Both the position numbers and the translations under genes were made by a program. Source: Acridotheres tristis (taxonomy: Eukaryota > Chordata > Aves > Passeriformes > Sturnidae). From it: a stretch of 64,000 nucleotides of DNA. Position 1 is the stretch's first letter. Each line of letters starts with the position of its first letter. The stretch covers positions 14,422,501 to 14,486,500 of the forward strand of contig CM072891.1 of NCBI GenBank assembly GCA_037013685.1, in the 5' to 3' direction. The notes beneath the pieces were generated by a model. It worked only from the letters and a program-made list of their open reading frames with translations. It was not told the DNA's origin and made no database searches. Positions 38,701 to 51,200 of this stretch are shown piece by piece.

Positions 38701-41700
38701 AGAATGTAAGTTTGGTGTTCTGGTACAAGGCTGAAGAAGTTGCTCTTGAGTACATTGCTGTCCACCACACAATAAAGACAGCAGTTTTTGGCTTTTGAAT
38801 TCAAAAGTGTATGTATCAGGAAGCAAAAGGAACCAGCCTGGCAGCTCTGAACACTGAACTCCTTTGCAAAAAAAGCTTCATCCACACAATCCTGCCAACG
38901 TGTGCCTTCAATGCCAGCCAGTGAATGGCCACAGACACCAGAGTATCTCACTGCCTGGAAGTGTTCTCGCTGCATTGGAGGTGAGGAAGGTCTACAGAGA
39001 GAAATGTGCCACTGCTCAGACTTCTCTGAACATAAACAATGAACATCAGTCCCCAGGGCCGTCAGTCTACTGCTCAAGATGGCATTAAACTCACTTTTAA
39101 AAAGAACATATTGCTGATTGATAGAAGAGTTTAACAAGGGCAAAACCAAGACTCTGGATGACCTAAATGTGTGAAAAGAGCAGAGGACATGTTGTTCTCT
39201 CTCAAGAGTTTACTTCAGAGTATAAGAGACTAATAGCAAATGGATGAGAGCAAGGAATACACCAAAGGATATTTTTAATGTTTTTGGTGCCATGGAGTTC
39301 AGTAATAAGTGAGATGGCTATGCTTGCATGAAAACAATGAGAGGAAAACTTAAAAAACTGTAAGGAGAGATGCTTGTCTTAAGTTAGAGTATCTACTTCT
39401 ATCCTTTCTCAAAGCCTACAGTGCTTTCCCCAAGGAAAGGCTATGGCTAGTCTAAGTACTTCAGATTTCTGTGCTCTAAGAAAGAGGATATCAGGATCAG
39501 ATTCTTCATAAAATAATAATCTATAAGGCAATCTGTGACTTGATTCAGTAAAGCATGATTTTATTTCACAGTCAAAAGAAAATTCTTGGGTTGTGGTAAC
39601 TGACAACTTGCTAAAGCCTTTCAAATGGAAAAGATGGATTTCTAAATTTCTAAGATGTTGAAGAGTGACAAAAAAGAAGGAGTGATAGTGAAGTTATCTG
39701 AAAAATAGTTGGCAAATTTTAAAGTATCAGAAGCTAGAAAAGTAGAAGCAACTGCAGAACAGGGGAGTAATGGAAAGAGTGAAGAATGAGGGTTTTTTTA
39801 AAAGAATAGCAACTGCCTTTGTAGCTAATCTGGAGATAAGAAAAATTATCAGCTCTTAGAGATCTGTGCTTCTAATAAAGAAGCTATGAGACTGGATAAC
39901 ATCACAGGTAAAATCTTGTTTTAAATGAAAAAACCAAGCCAAACTAAAATCTCAGTTTCTATTAAACTAGGTTAAGCATGTCTCCTAAGGTCTCTTCTTG
40001 TTAAGATCACTAAATTCATTACTATGTTTCCTCATACTGTCTGAAAGTGCTGGCAATCATAAATGAGAAGACTAGGAACAGGAGCAGAGTTGATATCAGA
40101 TTAAAACTATAAAGCCTCTCCATAAGACTGTCTAGGATAGTCCTTTTCAAGTACATGACGTTTCTCCACTTCTTTTTCTTCTCATGATTGTTTGTCTCAT
40201 AATAGCACTTACTGGATAGAGTGAAGGGTGAGCGGCATGCTTCTAGCTGTGTTTACAAATGCAAAGACAGGGCTGGTATCCTAGAGAGCTTATCCATTAT
40301 GTGGGTAATAAGTATCAGGAGGAAAATCTCCAAAGATTAAAGCCTGGGATGCTTAATCCTCCCTTTTTGCCTAACATATGACTCCAGGATAGTTCATGTA
40401 CACTAGGAAGATTCTGAGATCTAGAGTTATAAATGACTAGGAGTATGTACTTTGTTTCTAATTAACTGTAAAATTCAGTTCAAATATTGTAATTTCCTTT
40501 TGAAATGTATGAAATACATTAAAACCTCGATGAGAAAATCACTTTAATAAAATGGATTATGCCATTCATGCACAACTCTAATTTTGTGGTTAATGCAGTC
40601 ACTCTAGATGTCTCCATATAATCTCCCCATGGGACATTTCAGTGTTCTCAGCCTGTACTTCAGTAAGCATGTAATATAAAAGATGAGACTCAAGAATGAG
40701 ATCAACAAAATTTACTGTTGTGCACTGTTAGCTACTGCCTGTAGCAACACCAGGTTAAGTTTAACAGGAGAAGCAATGGTTTTGAGCAAAAGCAAGTTTC
40801 TGGAGGTCAAAACTGACAGGAGAGCTCCACTTTTCTTCCTGTTAAGAAAACGAAGCACTTTGGAAGTTTGTGAGTCAGTGGAGGATGACAGACACAAATC
40901 TTTAAATGGCTTCTTTTTTGTTCTGAAGGAGGCAGCAGAGACACAAATATACTGGTATTTCCTTGTTATATGGAGGTAACAACAATAGCCTTGCATGAAA
41001 GATTCTCTCTCATTGCTGCAAAGGGATTTTGGCTAAAGTCAAAGCAAGTATATTTGGTTTAAATTTCCACATGAAATCTGATTCTGAAAAATAACAGATC
41101 ATTCTAATACAAATACGTGTTAAATTAAACTAATTGACACTAATGTAGCAAAAAATAGTCCACCCTGTCAAATCTATATGTCTTGAGCTTCTAATATATT
41201 TAAATATTCTTTTTCTTTTTTGTTTTTTTGCCCTTTCTTTTCACTTGAACTCATTTGTTGAATGTTTCAAGTTTCATGGGTGATGTGTTCAGTCTTTAAG
41301 TCCCTAGGTGTGCACAGGCACGAAGAGATTACTAGAGAACTTCAGCACTGTCAAGCTGGTTGCAGAGAAAACACTGCTTGGTTACAGAACTGAGTTATGG
41401 ATTATGGAGACATCTTCATCTGTGGGACAACAGGCTTCAGTGTTTGGGAAAAGCTGGAAATATGAAATGGAGGGATAAAGCAGAAATGGAGTGAAAAAAG
41501 AAGCAGTGGTGAGATAAAAGTCACTTTCTTGTCCTAGAGTATGAATAAATGTTTGCCTTTGGGTTCTAAGGGTTACTGAAATATAGCAATTTGAAGTCAT
41601 GAGTTCTTTGCTGCATTAATGCCTGTCTGACAGGTCCTTGTATTAGTGCAATTCACTGATATCCAGATATATGTAAAGAAGATTTAACTACAGGAAACAA

Positions 41701-42132
41701 CTAATGTAAAATACATTTTGTCTTGGCTGAAGCAGTAGAGACCTGCTTTGTGATCAGGTGATAGATAGTGTGCTAAAGTAGCCAACTAATAATGTTTCGT
41801 ACTGAATGTAACCTGCAGCTGTAATGTGACCTGAGCAGATCAGATCTGGGAGTACATGGACGTAAAGAGCTGATAGAACACAAAGAAATTTGTTTCTTTG
41901 TTGCACATGAATGCCTGGGAAAGGCAAATGTTAACAATACATTTTCCAGCAGCTCAAAGCAATAGGAATTCGCCTTTCAATACCAAGATCCTCAACTGAA
42001 GTCTCAGTATACCCAGGAATTTTAAGATGTACATCATCTCTCCTCCACGTGTGGGGACCACTTTGCATTTTGCAGGGCCTCCCTGCAAAGACCTTTAACA
42101 GTCCTTTATCTGTGTCCTGGGAGACACCTGGA
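35709..42132. other. Non-coding stretch, no gene recognised
   Basis: No gene is recognised. The longest non-repetitive frame of the window lies here on the minus strand (154 codons, 38685-39149). It has no recognisable domain and overlaps a plus-strand frame of 74 codons. A run of nine C, an A and four C sits at 37897-37910. The rest is AT-rich unique-looking sequence without CpG-dense segments. Confidence 0.65.
36093..36112. other. Perfect 8-bp inverted repeat with 4-base loop
   Basis: CATTTCAC at 36093-36100 pairs exactly with GTGAAATG at 36105-36112 around the loop TTTA. The stem does not extend further and no T-run follows, so it is a short hairpin with no assigned role. Hairpins this small are expected by chance in 64 kb. 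Confidence 0.6.
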
Positions 42133-42173
42133 GGGGTTCAGGGGCATGACAAGGGTCTTTAAGGGGGACAGGG
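42133..42173 (+). other. Cluster of five G-runs, relaxed G-quadruplex pattern
   Basis: G runs of 4, 4, 3, 5 and 3 lie at 42133-42136, 42141-42144, 42153-42155, 42163-42167 and 42171-42173, with loops of 4, 8, 7 and 3 bases. One loop exceeds the usual limit of 7, so the fit is relaxed. The segment sits in a local G-rich patch (about 42040-42190) that contrasts with its AT-rich surroundings. No promoter or gene is recognised next to it. Confidence 0.5.
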
Positions 42174-45100
42174 ACAGCGTGTGACCTGCAGCACTGAAAC
42201 ACTCCTTATGCTCTTCAAATGTCAATGCTTATTTGCTGACATTTTAAAATGAGCCTTTTTATAATGGGGGTTCATTTGGAAACTACAATGAAATAAAGAT
42301 TCTTTAGAAACAGGGAATGTTGGAAGAATCCAGAAAGGATCACCTGTATTACCAATGACAGACCTCACTACAGTCATTCTGATGCAAATTCTCCTCCTTT
42401 ACAATTTTTTGCCCCTCTGTGCCACAAAATCAGAGACTACAATAAATCTGGATTCTCTGCATTAGATTGTTTCACTGCTTTCTCCAGAGATTTTCCTCTA
42501 CAGTATAAATCCTGTATAATGTGTTAAGATTAGCAAAGTTACTTAACATGCTGCCCTAGTGGCACATTTATTAATGCAATAGAATGAAGATTTAACTGTG
42601 TAGTAACTATAGTATCTTTATATTTAGTGTAAGAAAAAAGGGACTCCCCTCCCTAACAAAACACACAACAAATGAAGTTTAGAGTGTTGGCCCATTGCCT
42701 TCAATGATGAATATTATCTCCAAATAGTCTCTAAACATACACTGGAAGTTTATAAACTAGTTTACTGTGCTCTGATTCAAGGAATGAAAAAACCCCACAT
42801 CTATTATCTGTTTCAGATGCAAGAGAATAATAAAAAGGATCATAAAAATCTGCCTGCTACCTAGCAGGGAGGCAGAAGAATTCCTGCACTGATGCTAGGC
42901 AACCCTGGAGGAAGAAGGCACTGACTTGGAACAGAGTCCTTTCAAAAATGGTATTATAGCAGAATCCCACCAGTACTTTCAAATCTGTCACAGCTTTCTA
43001 AAGCCACTGTGTGACTTGTCTGTGATAGCACAAGAATAAGCAGTGACAGATAGGAACCCTTCATTTAAGAACACCTCTATAAAATGATATTCTGAATGCC
43101 AGCTAAGATGCAGCCAGTATGCAGAAGTTACCATACCTTTGCTTATGCAGCTGTTATGTAGGAAAGAAATTGAAATTCTTTATTGGAAGAATCAGAAGAG
43201 TTATTTGACACATCCTGTAAGGGAGAAATAAGGCTCACCCACAGAGACTTTTTCAGATTTCAGAGATGATAAATTTTAGGGCAGATATGCAAACCTTCAG
43301 GTTGGTTTAGCATTTTAAAGGCAAGTTTTCACAGAAGTCTTAGAAGTAACATCCAGCTTTTGATGGGTTGTTACTGCCATCACTTTGCTAGATGAAAAGA
43401 GAAGTGCATTCTCCAAACTGAAGCGAGAGGTGTTGAAATACTTGATATATGGGAAACTGTGGGTAGGGCCTTCTCCAGGAGTGGGATAATCTCTTGGCTA
43501 AAGGGGAGAATGCTCACAGGGCATCTTTCACACACTTTACCCAGGATATACTATATCCTCTCAGTTCTGATTTCTGTCCTGTTGGGATGGTCCTTTGTTC
43601 TGAGAAGAGTATGTTTTCATTCATAGAACATACTTACTGTTTATACCTACAGTCTGCCTCAACAACTGTTAATTTACAGGCTTCCATAAAATATATGCCA
43701 CTAACTAACAGATTGCACATTTAGAGACATAGTTTACTCCAATAATTATGCTAACAATATATTAGCTGTGTAAGGAAGATCAAGGAAATATCTCCTTCCC
43801 TAGCACTAATGAAAATAACTAACAGTTTTCACACTTTGAGTCGTTCAATATTTAAATACTCAAAAAATATCAACCCCAAAGCATGGTTTGTGACTCATCT
43901 GGAGTGCTTACAGGTCCAGAAAAGCTATATGATCACACATGTTGGTTGTTAGATGCAGTATCCTTATGAAAACCATAACTACTAAGAGGTTCTTCAAAGC
44001 CTCCATACACTGATGATGATGATGATTTTATTAAATATTTCCCTTAGAGACTGATTCTACCTAATCATCTGGTAAGCTTCTACTCCCTTTCTCTGTTTTT
44101 CAATCATTGTCATGGTATCTGACTACTCTGCATTTCACTTAACCTAGCTTTTAACTCTTTTTGTTTCATAGAAAATAAAAAAATCACTAACTTCTTCTTG
44201 AATGTTGTGTGATATTCTAAAAGGGTTGTAGAATACATTGCATTTTAACCAAGAGAGGCAGGGAACTTTCTGTCATCTGACTCTGTCTCGAAAAATTAAT
44301 TCTAATATCTTTTTTTTTTTAAAGCTTCTGTGCTGGAGGGTCACAGCTGGGAAAGGAAATGCTTCATAAAATCAATGAGTCACTTCTGATCTGTTGCCTG
44401 CTCCTCTGCTAAGGTCACCCCTGCCCGACTGCTGGAGATCATCTGATGGAGATAACACAATGTCAATGGGTATCTCCAGGTGGAAAACAAAAAACCCCAT
44501 AACAGCTCACCTTTTTACCTGCTGTCTGTAAAAGAGATGATTTTTCCCTAGAAACCGAGGTAATTTTAGCCTTGTCCTTGGTACAATGGGTACAATCTCG
44601 GAGGTCATTAAACTGAATTTAGGTAAACAGCTTCAGGGACTGTGAGTTCCTTGACACTATTCTTTCTGGTAAAACTTTCTGCTATGAAAAATCCCACCAA
44701 CCTTTTAATGACATTGCAGAGGATGCACACATTTTGTTGCCAAGAGCTGATCCTAGACTGTTAATCCTGCATGTTCCTGACAAAATCTGCTCTTTGGTGG
44801 TTACATTGTAAACAACATAGATCAGATCCTTTCTGATCAGAGGAAACAGCATGCTCTACCCATACAAGGCACTTTCCCAAAGCTGTATTTCAAGGTGGTC
44901 ATTCATTCTTCATTGACACATCCAAGCCCACACAGTTTAAACAATTTCCAAAAGAGAGAAGCTACTTTTTAAACCTTTCGATCTTTGGCTAATTTTAAAC
45001 CTACTCCAGCTGAAATATTTACTGCATGTCTTCCTCATAAATTATGTCATATTCAAAAAGTGAAAATCCTCATTTCAGCATCATCATCTCAAGTGGAAAA

Positions 45101-47864
45101 ACTGCAAATCCTCCAACAGAAAATTAAGGAACATTTGTTCTGTCTGTAACAGCTCAAGTGTGCAGCAATTTTTTTCCCTGGCACAGATGTATTTAGGTTT
45201 GCTAGATGGTGAAACTATTGTAGCTATTCTGCTGTGTCCCTGAAGCCAGGCATCCTATGGCTACAAATGACTGTACTATTTAATCATGAAAGGACAAGAC
45301 TTTGAATAAGAGAAAGCATTTCTAAGAGAAAAGTTACCAAGAACTCTGGGATCTGACTGCGTAATTCAATCTCATTCCAGTTTTTGAATGAAAATTGAAT
45401 GTTGCTGAAATGATGTATTTGTGCCTTGGGAGTACACTCAATGTACACTGAAGTGATGTACTTTTTTCAGTCTTGGATAAAAATCAGCTTTGTCTATAGG
45501 AGTACAGGAAAATATGCTCTCTGAGCAATTCACAGACATTAATCACTTCATGCCTTCATTGGAAAGATATGCACATTATCCTTCATTTGCAAAGTAGGTT
45601 TCACAAAAAAAGGTACTAGCACTGCTTCCAGCCTTGGGGTACATCGGAAATTCTTTCAAGGGGTTTGATTTTCAGTAAGCATTTGGTATTTTCTCCTGCA
45701 AAATATGTTTGGTAAAGTACCTCTATTGAAACACTCAGTTTTGAAATGTAAAAAACATCAGATTATCAGACGTGTATGCACTTTTTTATTGAATGCTACC
45801 ATTTTGCTCATGTAAATGCAAGACACAGCTTTTGTAATTTACCCAGAAGTGACTCAAAAATAAAAGACTTGGTGAAATTCTAATGAAGCCTAAGCATCAA
45901 ATACATATTGTAACTAACTACTAGATGGCACTTTGAGTGTACTTCATTTCTTCTTGCCCTTTACATTTCCTTTCATCTACATCTGATTTTTTAACTTCAG
46001 TTTTAGCAAGTCACGTTTTTACCTGTTCAGTCACCGAGACTAAAATCAGCTAAAGGTAGATGCACTTTATAATAGTCTAAAAGAAGCAACATATTTAGGA
46101 AACGTGGCAAGCACAGGAAAGCAATTTAAAAGTATATCAGCAATGCAAATATGGGAACTTTATCAGAAATAACATAAAAGTAAGTCTTATTTCTTTAAAA
46201 ACTGTAGAAAATGCTGTCCCTGAAAGGCAAAAATGTTCCTTTAAATTGGAAAAAGTAAGGAAACTTCACTTCTAGATTAATTTTTTGAGATGTGAATGAT
46301 GTGGTTCTGTTGTGTTCTTAGCCTTGTAGGCCTGTTTAAGTTCACACAAAAGACACAGAGAGATTAAAAGAACCTAAAGTTGGTGTTTAATCACATTGCA
46401 CGACACCTTTCAATTAACATCTCTCTACTGTTGTCCCCTCCCCTTGACAGTAGCTATCATGGTTTGTTCATAGCTCATCACTGACAAAGAGATTAAACGT
46501 TGTCCAAAGATACAGAAAGTGTCAATGTGTACACTAGGGCCCAGGCAGATCACATGCAGTTTGACACCTGACTGCAGGAGCAGCTTCCAGAGCAAGCTCT
46601 GCTTTGGTTTGCTTTGGTGTCACAGCACTGAGAGATAAACATGCACTGCAGCCATGGGAACATTCCCTCCAGGAGCAATGGGCTCAGTATTGAATTAAAC
46701 ACTTTACAATGGAGAATAAAATATTCTGGCCCTCATCTTTTACATTATTCCATATATAAAATGGCACAAATGTTCACATTAACTGTTAATTTTGTCTGTG
46801 GTTTTTAAGACCAAAACCTCAAGCATATCTGCAAATGGAAAGGATACAACATGCCTATAGTAGCGTATTGTCACATTTTAAGTGCTATCACACTGATTCA
46901 TATATGATCACAGAGAATTATAGATCCAGTTAGACCTGTGGCAAATGGGCTGCACAGTGAACAATATCATCCAGTCTCATTTACCAATTCTTGAAAAAAA
47001 TCGGGAGTTCGCTGCTTTGAAGTTTTACTTTGATCTCACTGAGACTACAACCTGGCTTGTAGCCAAAGAAATGGAGATTCCACAAATGAAAAATTGAGCA
47101 CTAGTATTTGACAGTGGTATCAAGAATGCAGACAGTGGGAAGCTGAGGTTGCTAGGAAGTCAAATTTCGCTTTATAATCACTAAACATTGGGTGGTACCA
47201 CACAAGACAGATGAATAAATTTTTGTGGTGCTGAATCCTATGTTATGCTTTGAACCTGCTATTAAGATTAGCCAATAATTCTAAATAGGTTCCTGAGGTC
47301 ACATCATTCACTGCACATTTAAGGTCCAAAAGGAAAGACATGAAGGTGAGCAGACTAGTCAGGCATGAACTGAGACAAGCTTCATATTTAAACTGTGATT
47401 GGATGTAAAACAAGAACAGTTTCATCCCTGTCTTCAATCACCCTCTTCAATGATGTTTAAAAAATTATTCTCATTTCACTACTACAATTATCACTCTGAT
47501 TTTTTTCATGAGGTCTCCTAATTTTAGCTCCATATCTGAGGTCATAGTGTGGCCAAAGGGTGGGGGTGATGCACTGCCACACCTTCCCTCCCTCCTTGAA
47601 GCCTCTAGGATATTATTTTACCCAACTGCTTAAAAAGAAAATCAATAGGTCCTTATGCATGTATGCTTGCAGTTTCACAATTTTGCTGACACAAAATCCT
47701 TACACTGTAACAGAAGGAAAATATGATTTTTGTTATTGTATGCACTCTATATGAAAAGAACTTTATGTACTTTTACAAAGTTACCTTTTCTTTATCCTAA
47801 ATTTAAATCCCCATGCTAACACTCCATTTTGTTCCTTTATAAGCTAGAAGATCTTCAGACAAAG
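42174..47864. other. Non-coding stretch, no gene recognised
   Basis: No exon or RNA gene is recognised. Five GAT units occur at 44011-44026 and a run of T near 44311-44320. A CTCF-like core is at 45918-45930 inside complex sequence (45830-46060). A sequence near 46915 (ATCACAGAGAATTATAGATCC) faintly recalls the inverted 3' end of bird CR1 elements but cannot be followed further. Open frames are unusually sparse between 43.7 and 47.2 kb. Confidence 0.65.
44011..44026 (+). repeat. (GAT)5 trinucleotide run
   Basis: The run TGATGATGATGATGAT contains five perfect GAT units. It is a short simple repeat and no frame of interest crosses it. Confidence 0.9.
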
Positions 47865-47922
47865 CTTTCTTTTACCCTTCCTTTGTTCCTCCTTTCCTTC
47901 CTTTCATTCCTCCCTCCCTCTC
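47865..47922 (+). repeat. Pyrimidine-rich tract (CCTTT/CCTCC words)
   Basis: About 58 bases are nearly all C and T, with CCTTCC, CCTTT and CCCTCCCTC words but no fixed period, and three G/A interruptions. It is an imperfect relative in composition of the CCTTT array at 31 kb, without the regular unit. Confidence 0.75.
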
Positions 47923-48103
47923 AGCATAATTTATCGACATGGGCTGTCTGATATTTCATTGTGATGATTAACTCTGGGAAGGAGACTTGATTATTAACAG
48001 GTCTTCTGGACTCTTTATGCTTTAAAGAACAAAGTTTCCCTCTCTTCCAAATGCACCCCCAGTTTAAGGATACCTAATTTAACACTTTGGCTCTTTGCAA
48101 AGA

Positions 48104-48237
48104 GATCACAGACTATTCTGAGCTGGAAGGGATCCATCAGGATCATCAAGTCCATCTCTTAAGGGCATAGTCTATGCAGGGATCAAACCCACGACCTTAG
48201 TGCTCCCAGCACCATGCTCTAACCAGCTCAGCTCACT
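48104..48237 (-). mobile_element. TguSINE1-like SINE: tRNA-Ile-derived head, CR1-type tail
   Basis: Read on the minus strand, the element begins with a tRNA-like head containing an A box (GAGCTGAGCTGG, complement of 48223-48234) and a B box (GGTTTGATCCC, complement of 48179-48189). These are the internal RNA polymerase III promoter. The sequence between them and the order match tRNA-Ile, with the B-box CpG decayed to TpG. A tail follows in which TGGACTTGATGATCC and CCCTTCCAGCTCAGAAT match the 3' end of avian CR1 elements, which supply the reverse transcriptase in trans. This head-tail combination is the design of TguSINE1 of songbirds. The acceptor-stem start is degraded and I see no target-site duplication, so it is an old, inactive copy. 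Confidence 0.92.
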
Positions 48238-51200
48238 GATGTGCTGAAGAGTGGCTTACTAGCAACTACATCAGGTGTCAGTGACAGATAAAGTGATATC
48301 AGACATTAAATGTACTGGAATACCTTTTTTTTTTCTTGAGTTAAACACCCAAGGCTAATTCAAAACGGCACACCTGTACCTTTGTTTTCTATGTGTGAAG
48401 CAGAACTGTAACTCTCTTCACATAGCTGATATAAATATTAATGTCTGTGCTAAGAGCTATGACACAGCATTATGAACACAGCAGATTGGCCTTTAATTCT
48501 ATATTCAGTGAAAATATTAGATGGTATTTAGTAAATAAAGCATGGGAGTCTATGCAATAAAGGCTGAAGATGAAAGGCACTACTGAACAGCTACCATTCA
48601 GTAAGTACTACCCAACTGATGCACTAAATGAGGCAGGGGACCCATGGGAAACATTTGGTCTTGTAATTAAAGACTATCAGAAAGGCATATGCAGAGGGGT
48701 TCTGAATAAACATTGCACTGGAAACATTAATTCTGGCATTTCCTAACTTCAGAGTGTTAGATTTTTCAAACTTGATTTATTTTTAATGTCATTTTAAGGA
48801 AATATGTAATATATTTGATATCTGCAGTCCTTTATACTAAACTGTGCTTCACTCACAGCTTCTGAGGGGAGGAATTTTATTGTCAAGGGCATCAGTGAGT
48901 GGTAAAATATCTTTGAAATCACAAAGGAGAGTGACATACCCTAAGCAGACATACTGAACGTTGTCAGAATAACAATAAGATGTAAGAGGGCTGAGGCCCA
49001 TTCTGTAAGTGCAGCTGTTAAAAGAAAAGTTTCTTTCTGGTGAAAAGCCACATTACTCAACAAATTTTAGGAGTAGGCACTGGAAAATGTATGAATGAGA
49101 ATGACCTTGTTTTGACAGGGAAGGAGAAAAGGCCTCAGAATCTGTAAGATCTCTTTCTAGATCACATCTCAGCACAGTCTCTATCCACTTCTGCCCTGGG
49201 GTAGCTCACTGTTACACATATTGCTGTTCTCTCTGCTGTGAGGTTGGACTTTATAATATAAAGTAAATGTGGAAAGGCTTGCAGCCAAGGCACTGATTAC
49301 TAGCCAAAGAAGACTTTGCTTAGAATCACTGACATGGTCCTTCCCAGGGGTTCTCTGAAGGTGATAGTGTCACAGCCTGAGGGAAATCTGTAGCTGGTTC
49401 AGTTTTACCCAAAGGTTCAGCTCAGCTGCAGAGCTGACTTTAAAGGCTTTTGCTATGCAGAACCTGGAAGTAGATTCCTAATGTGAATAATCATATCAGT
49501 ATTATTACTGAACCATGACATAAAAGCATCATTTAGGATTGTGTCCTATTGGTTTGACAGTTCATGCTTTTCCATGTCCAGAAGTCAGGCCTTGCCAGAA
49601 CTCATCTCAAAATCTCAGTCAGATTAATGAAGCTATATGCAGATAAAGCTATACAATGCCATATATTTTGGACTTGCCTACAAAGTGCAACCTACATCAC
49701 GTTCACTTCTCCTGGACCCTTTACCTACTGTCAGGGAAAGTCATAGAATCAAACATCACCATCCAAACATTCTAGAGAGAGCCCTGGATGGCAGTAGGCC
49801 CATCTTGCTTCAGTGCTGGAATCACACTATTTGTACAAAGGAAGGAGAAGTAGCTTCAATGTAGTACTGCAGTGATCTACTAATAGTACATCAGAGTTAG
49901 TATCTTTGCTTAGGAGTGTGTGGAGTTATGTAGGCACACATATTTAGCAGGGCTTTGTCTCCAGAATGGTTCCCTGATTCATGCAAGCAGCTCAGACTGC
50001 CTTTGTCTGCAGTCAGAGGCATTTTCCATCACAAAAAGTCAGCCAGCTGAAAATATGCATTTAAGTCGTTGTGATTAATTTAAAATATTGCTATACTGCT
50101 TAAGTCTCTCAGTTGCAATTGCTAAATTCCAGTTCAAATTCTACAAATCTGTATACTATGATGTGCAAAATTTACGTGTTCATCACATTCTTCCCATGCC
50201 AGACATTTAGAACACTATGCTATATATCTACAAGGTACAACTGGCACAGCATATTGCAGAATTGATCATTATGTAAATGAACAAATTTTTAGGTCAGCAA
50301 ATTGACAGACTACAGTTGCTCCAATCTCCTTGTGAATAATATTGTTTATTTCTTCAAACTTCTACATTGAGAAATGAAAAGAAATACCGCAACACTACAA
50401 ATTCATAAGTATTTTTAAAACTTTAGCATTTCTGTTCTATGCACAACATAGTTCATGAGTTTGTCAGTTTGCTTTCCTTAAAGGCAACTAAATGGCAAGA
50501 AATCTTATCTGATCTTTCTAGTAAACACAACTTCAGACACAGGCATGGTTTTATAGTGTAAATAACAGTCAGGTTAAATTGCCACTATAAAAACTTTCTA
50601 CTCATGATCAGTGGTTTCTACTTTTCTAGAATGTATTTGCATTTTGACATTGCAAAAGCAGAATATATTTTTTTTTGTTCCTGTTGCTCCTGAATACATA
50701 AAGAACCCAGCCCAGCAGCTAAATCAAGATAAAAGACATCAGTATTCTCTTTTCCCTGGGATGTATCAACCATGATTAGGAATGCAGACAGTAAAAAGGC
50801 AATTTGGGACTCTGAGAGCAGGTTGCAAAAATAATTTACAGTTGTGTTCACTGTTGGCATAATGCTAAATCACATCAAGACTCTTCATTTGTTCAGCCTA
50901 CATTCAGTATGGTATTAAAAACAAGTCTTTCCATTGGTATTTTTATTTTTTTCTTTTCAAATAGGATATTTTCTTCTAGAGGTCTAATGTGCCAATAGAG
51001 ATATCTCTGCACAGATACCAATTAGTTACTTAGGTTGTAATGATAGACATTACAAATCAGGCACAGTGTGGAATGAAAGCAACTTATTACAGCATTTGTC
51101 AGGCAAAGTTGCTTCTCCTTCCTTTTCAATTATATGCAGGAGCAGTTCTATCAATGGTCATATATAAAATTTACTGCCAGTTTTAATTACTGAAAATCTA

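Noticed and set aside
46905..46990. Possible inverted CR1 3' end near ATCACAGAGAATTATAG
   Set aside because: The similarity fades after about 20 bases and the characteristic following CR1 words are absent.
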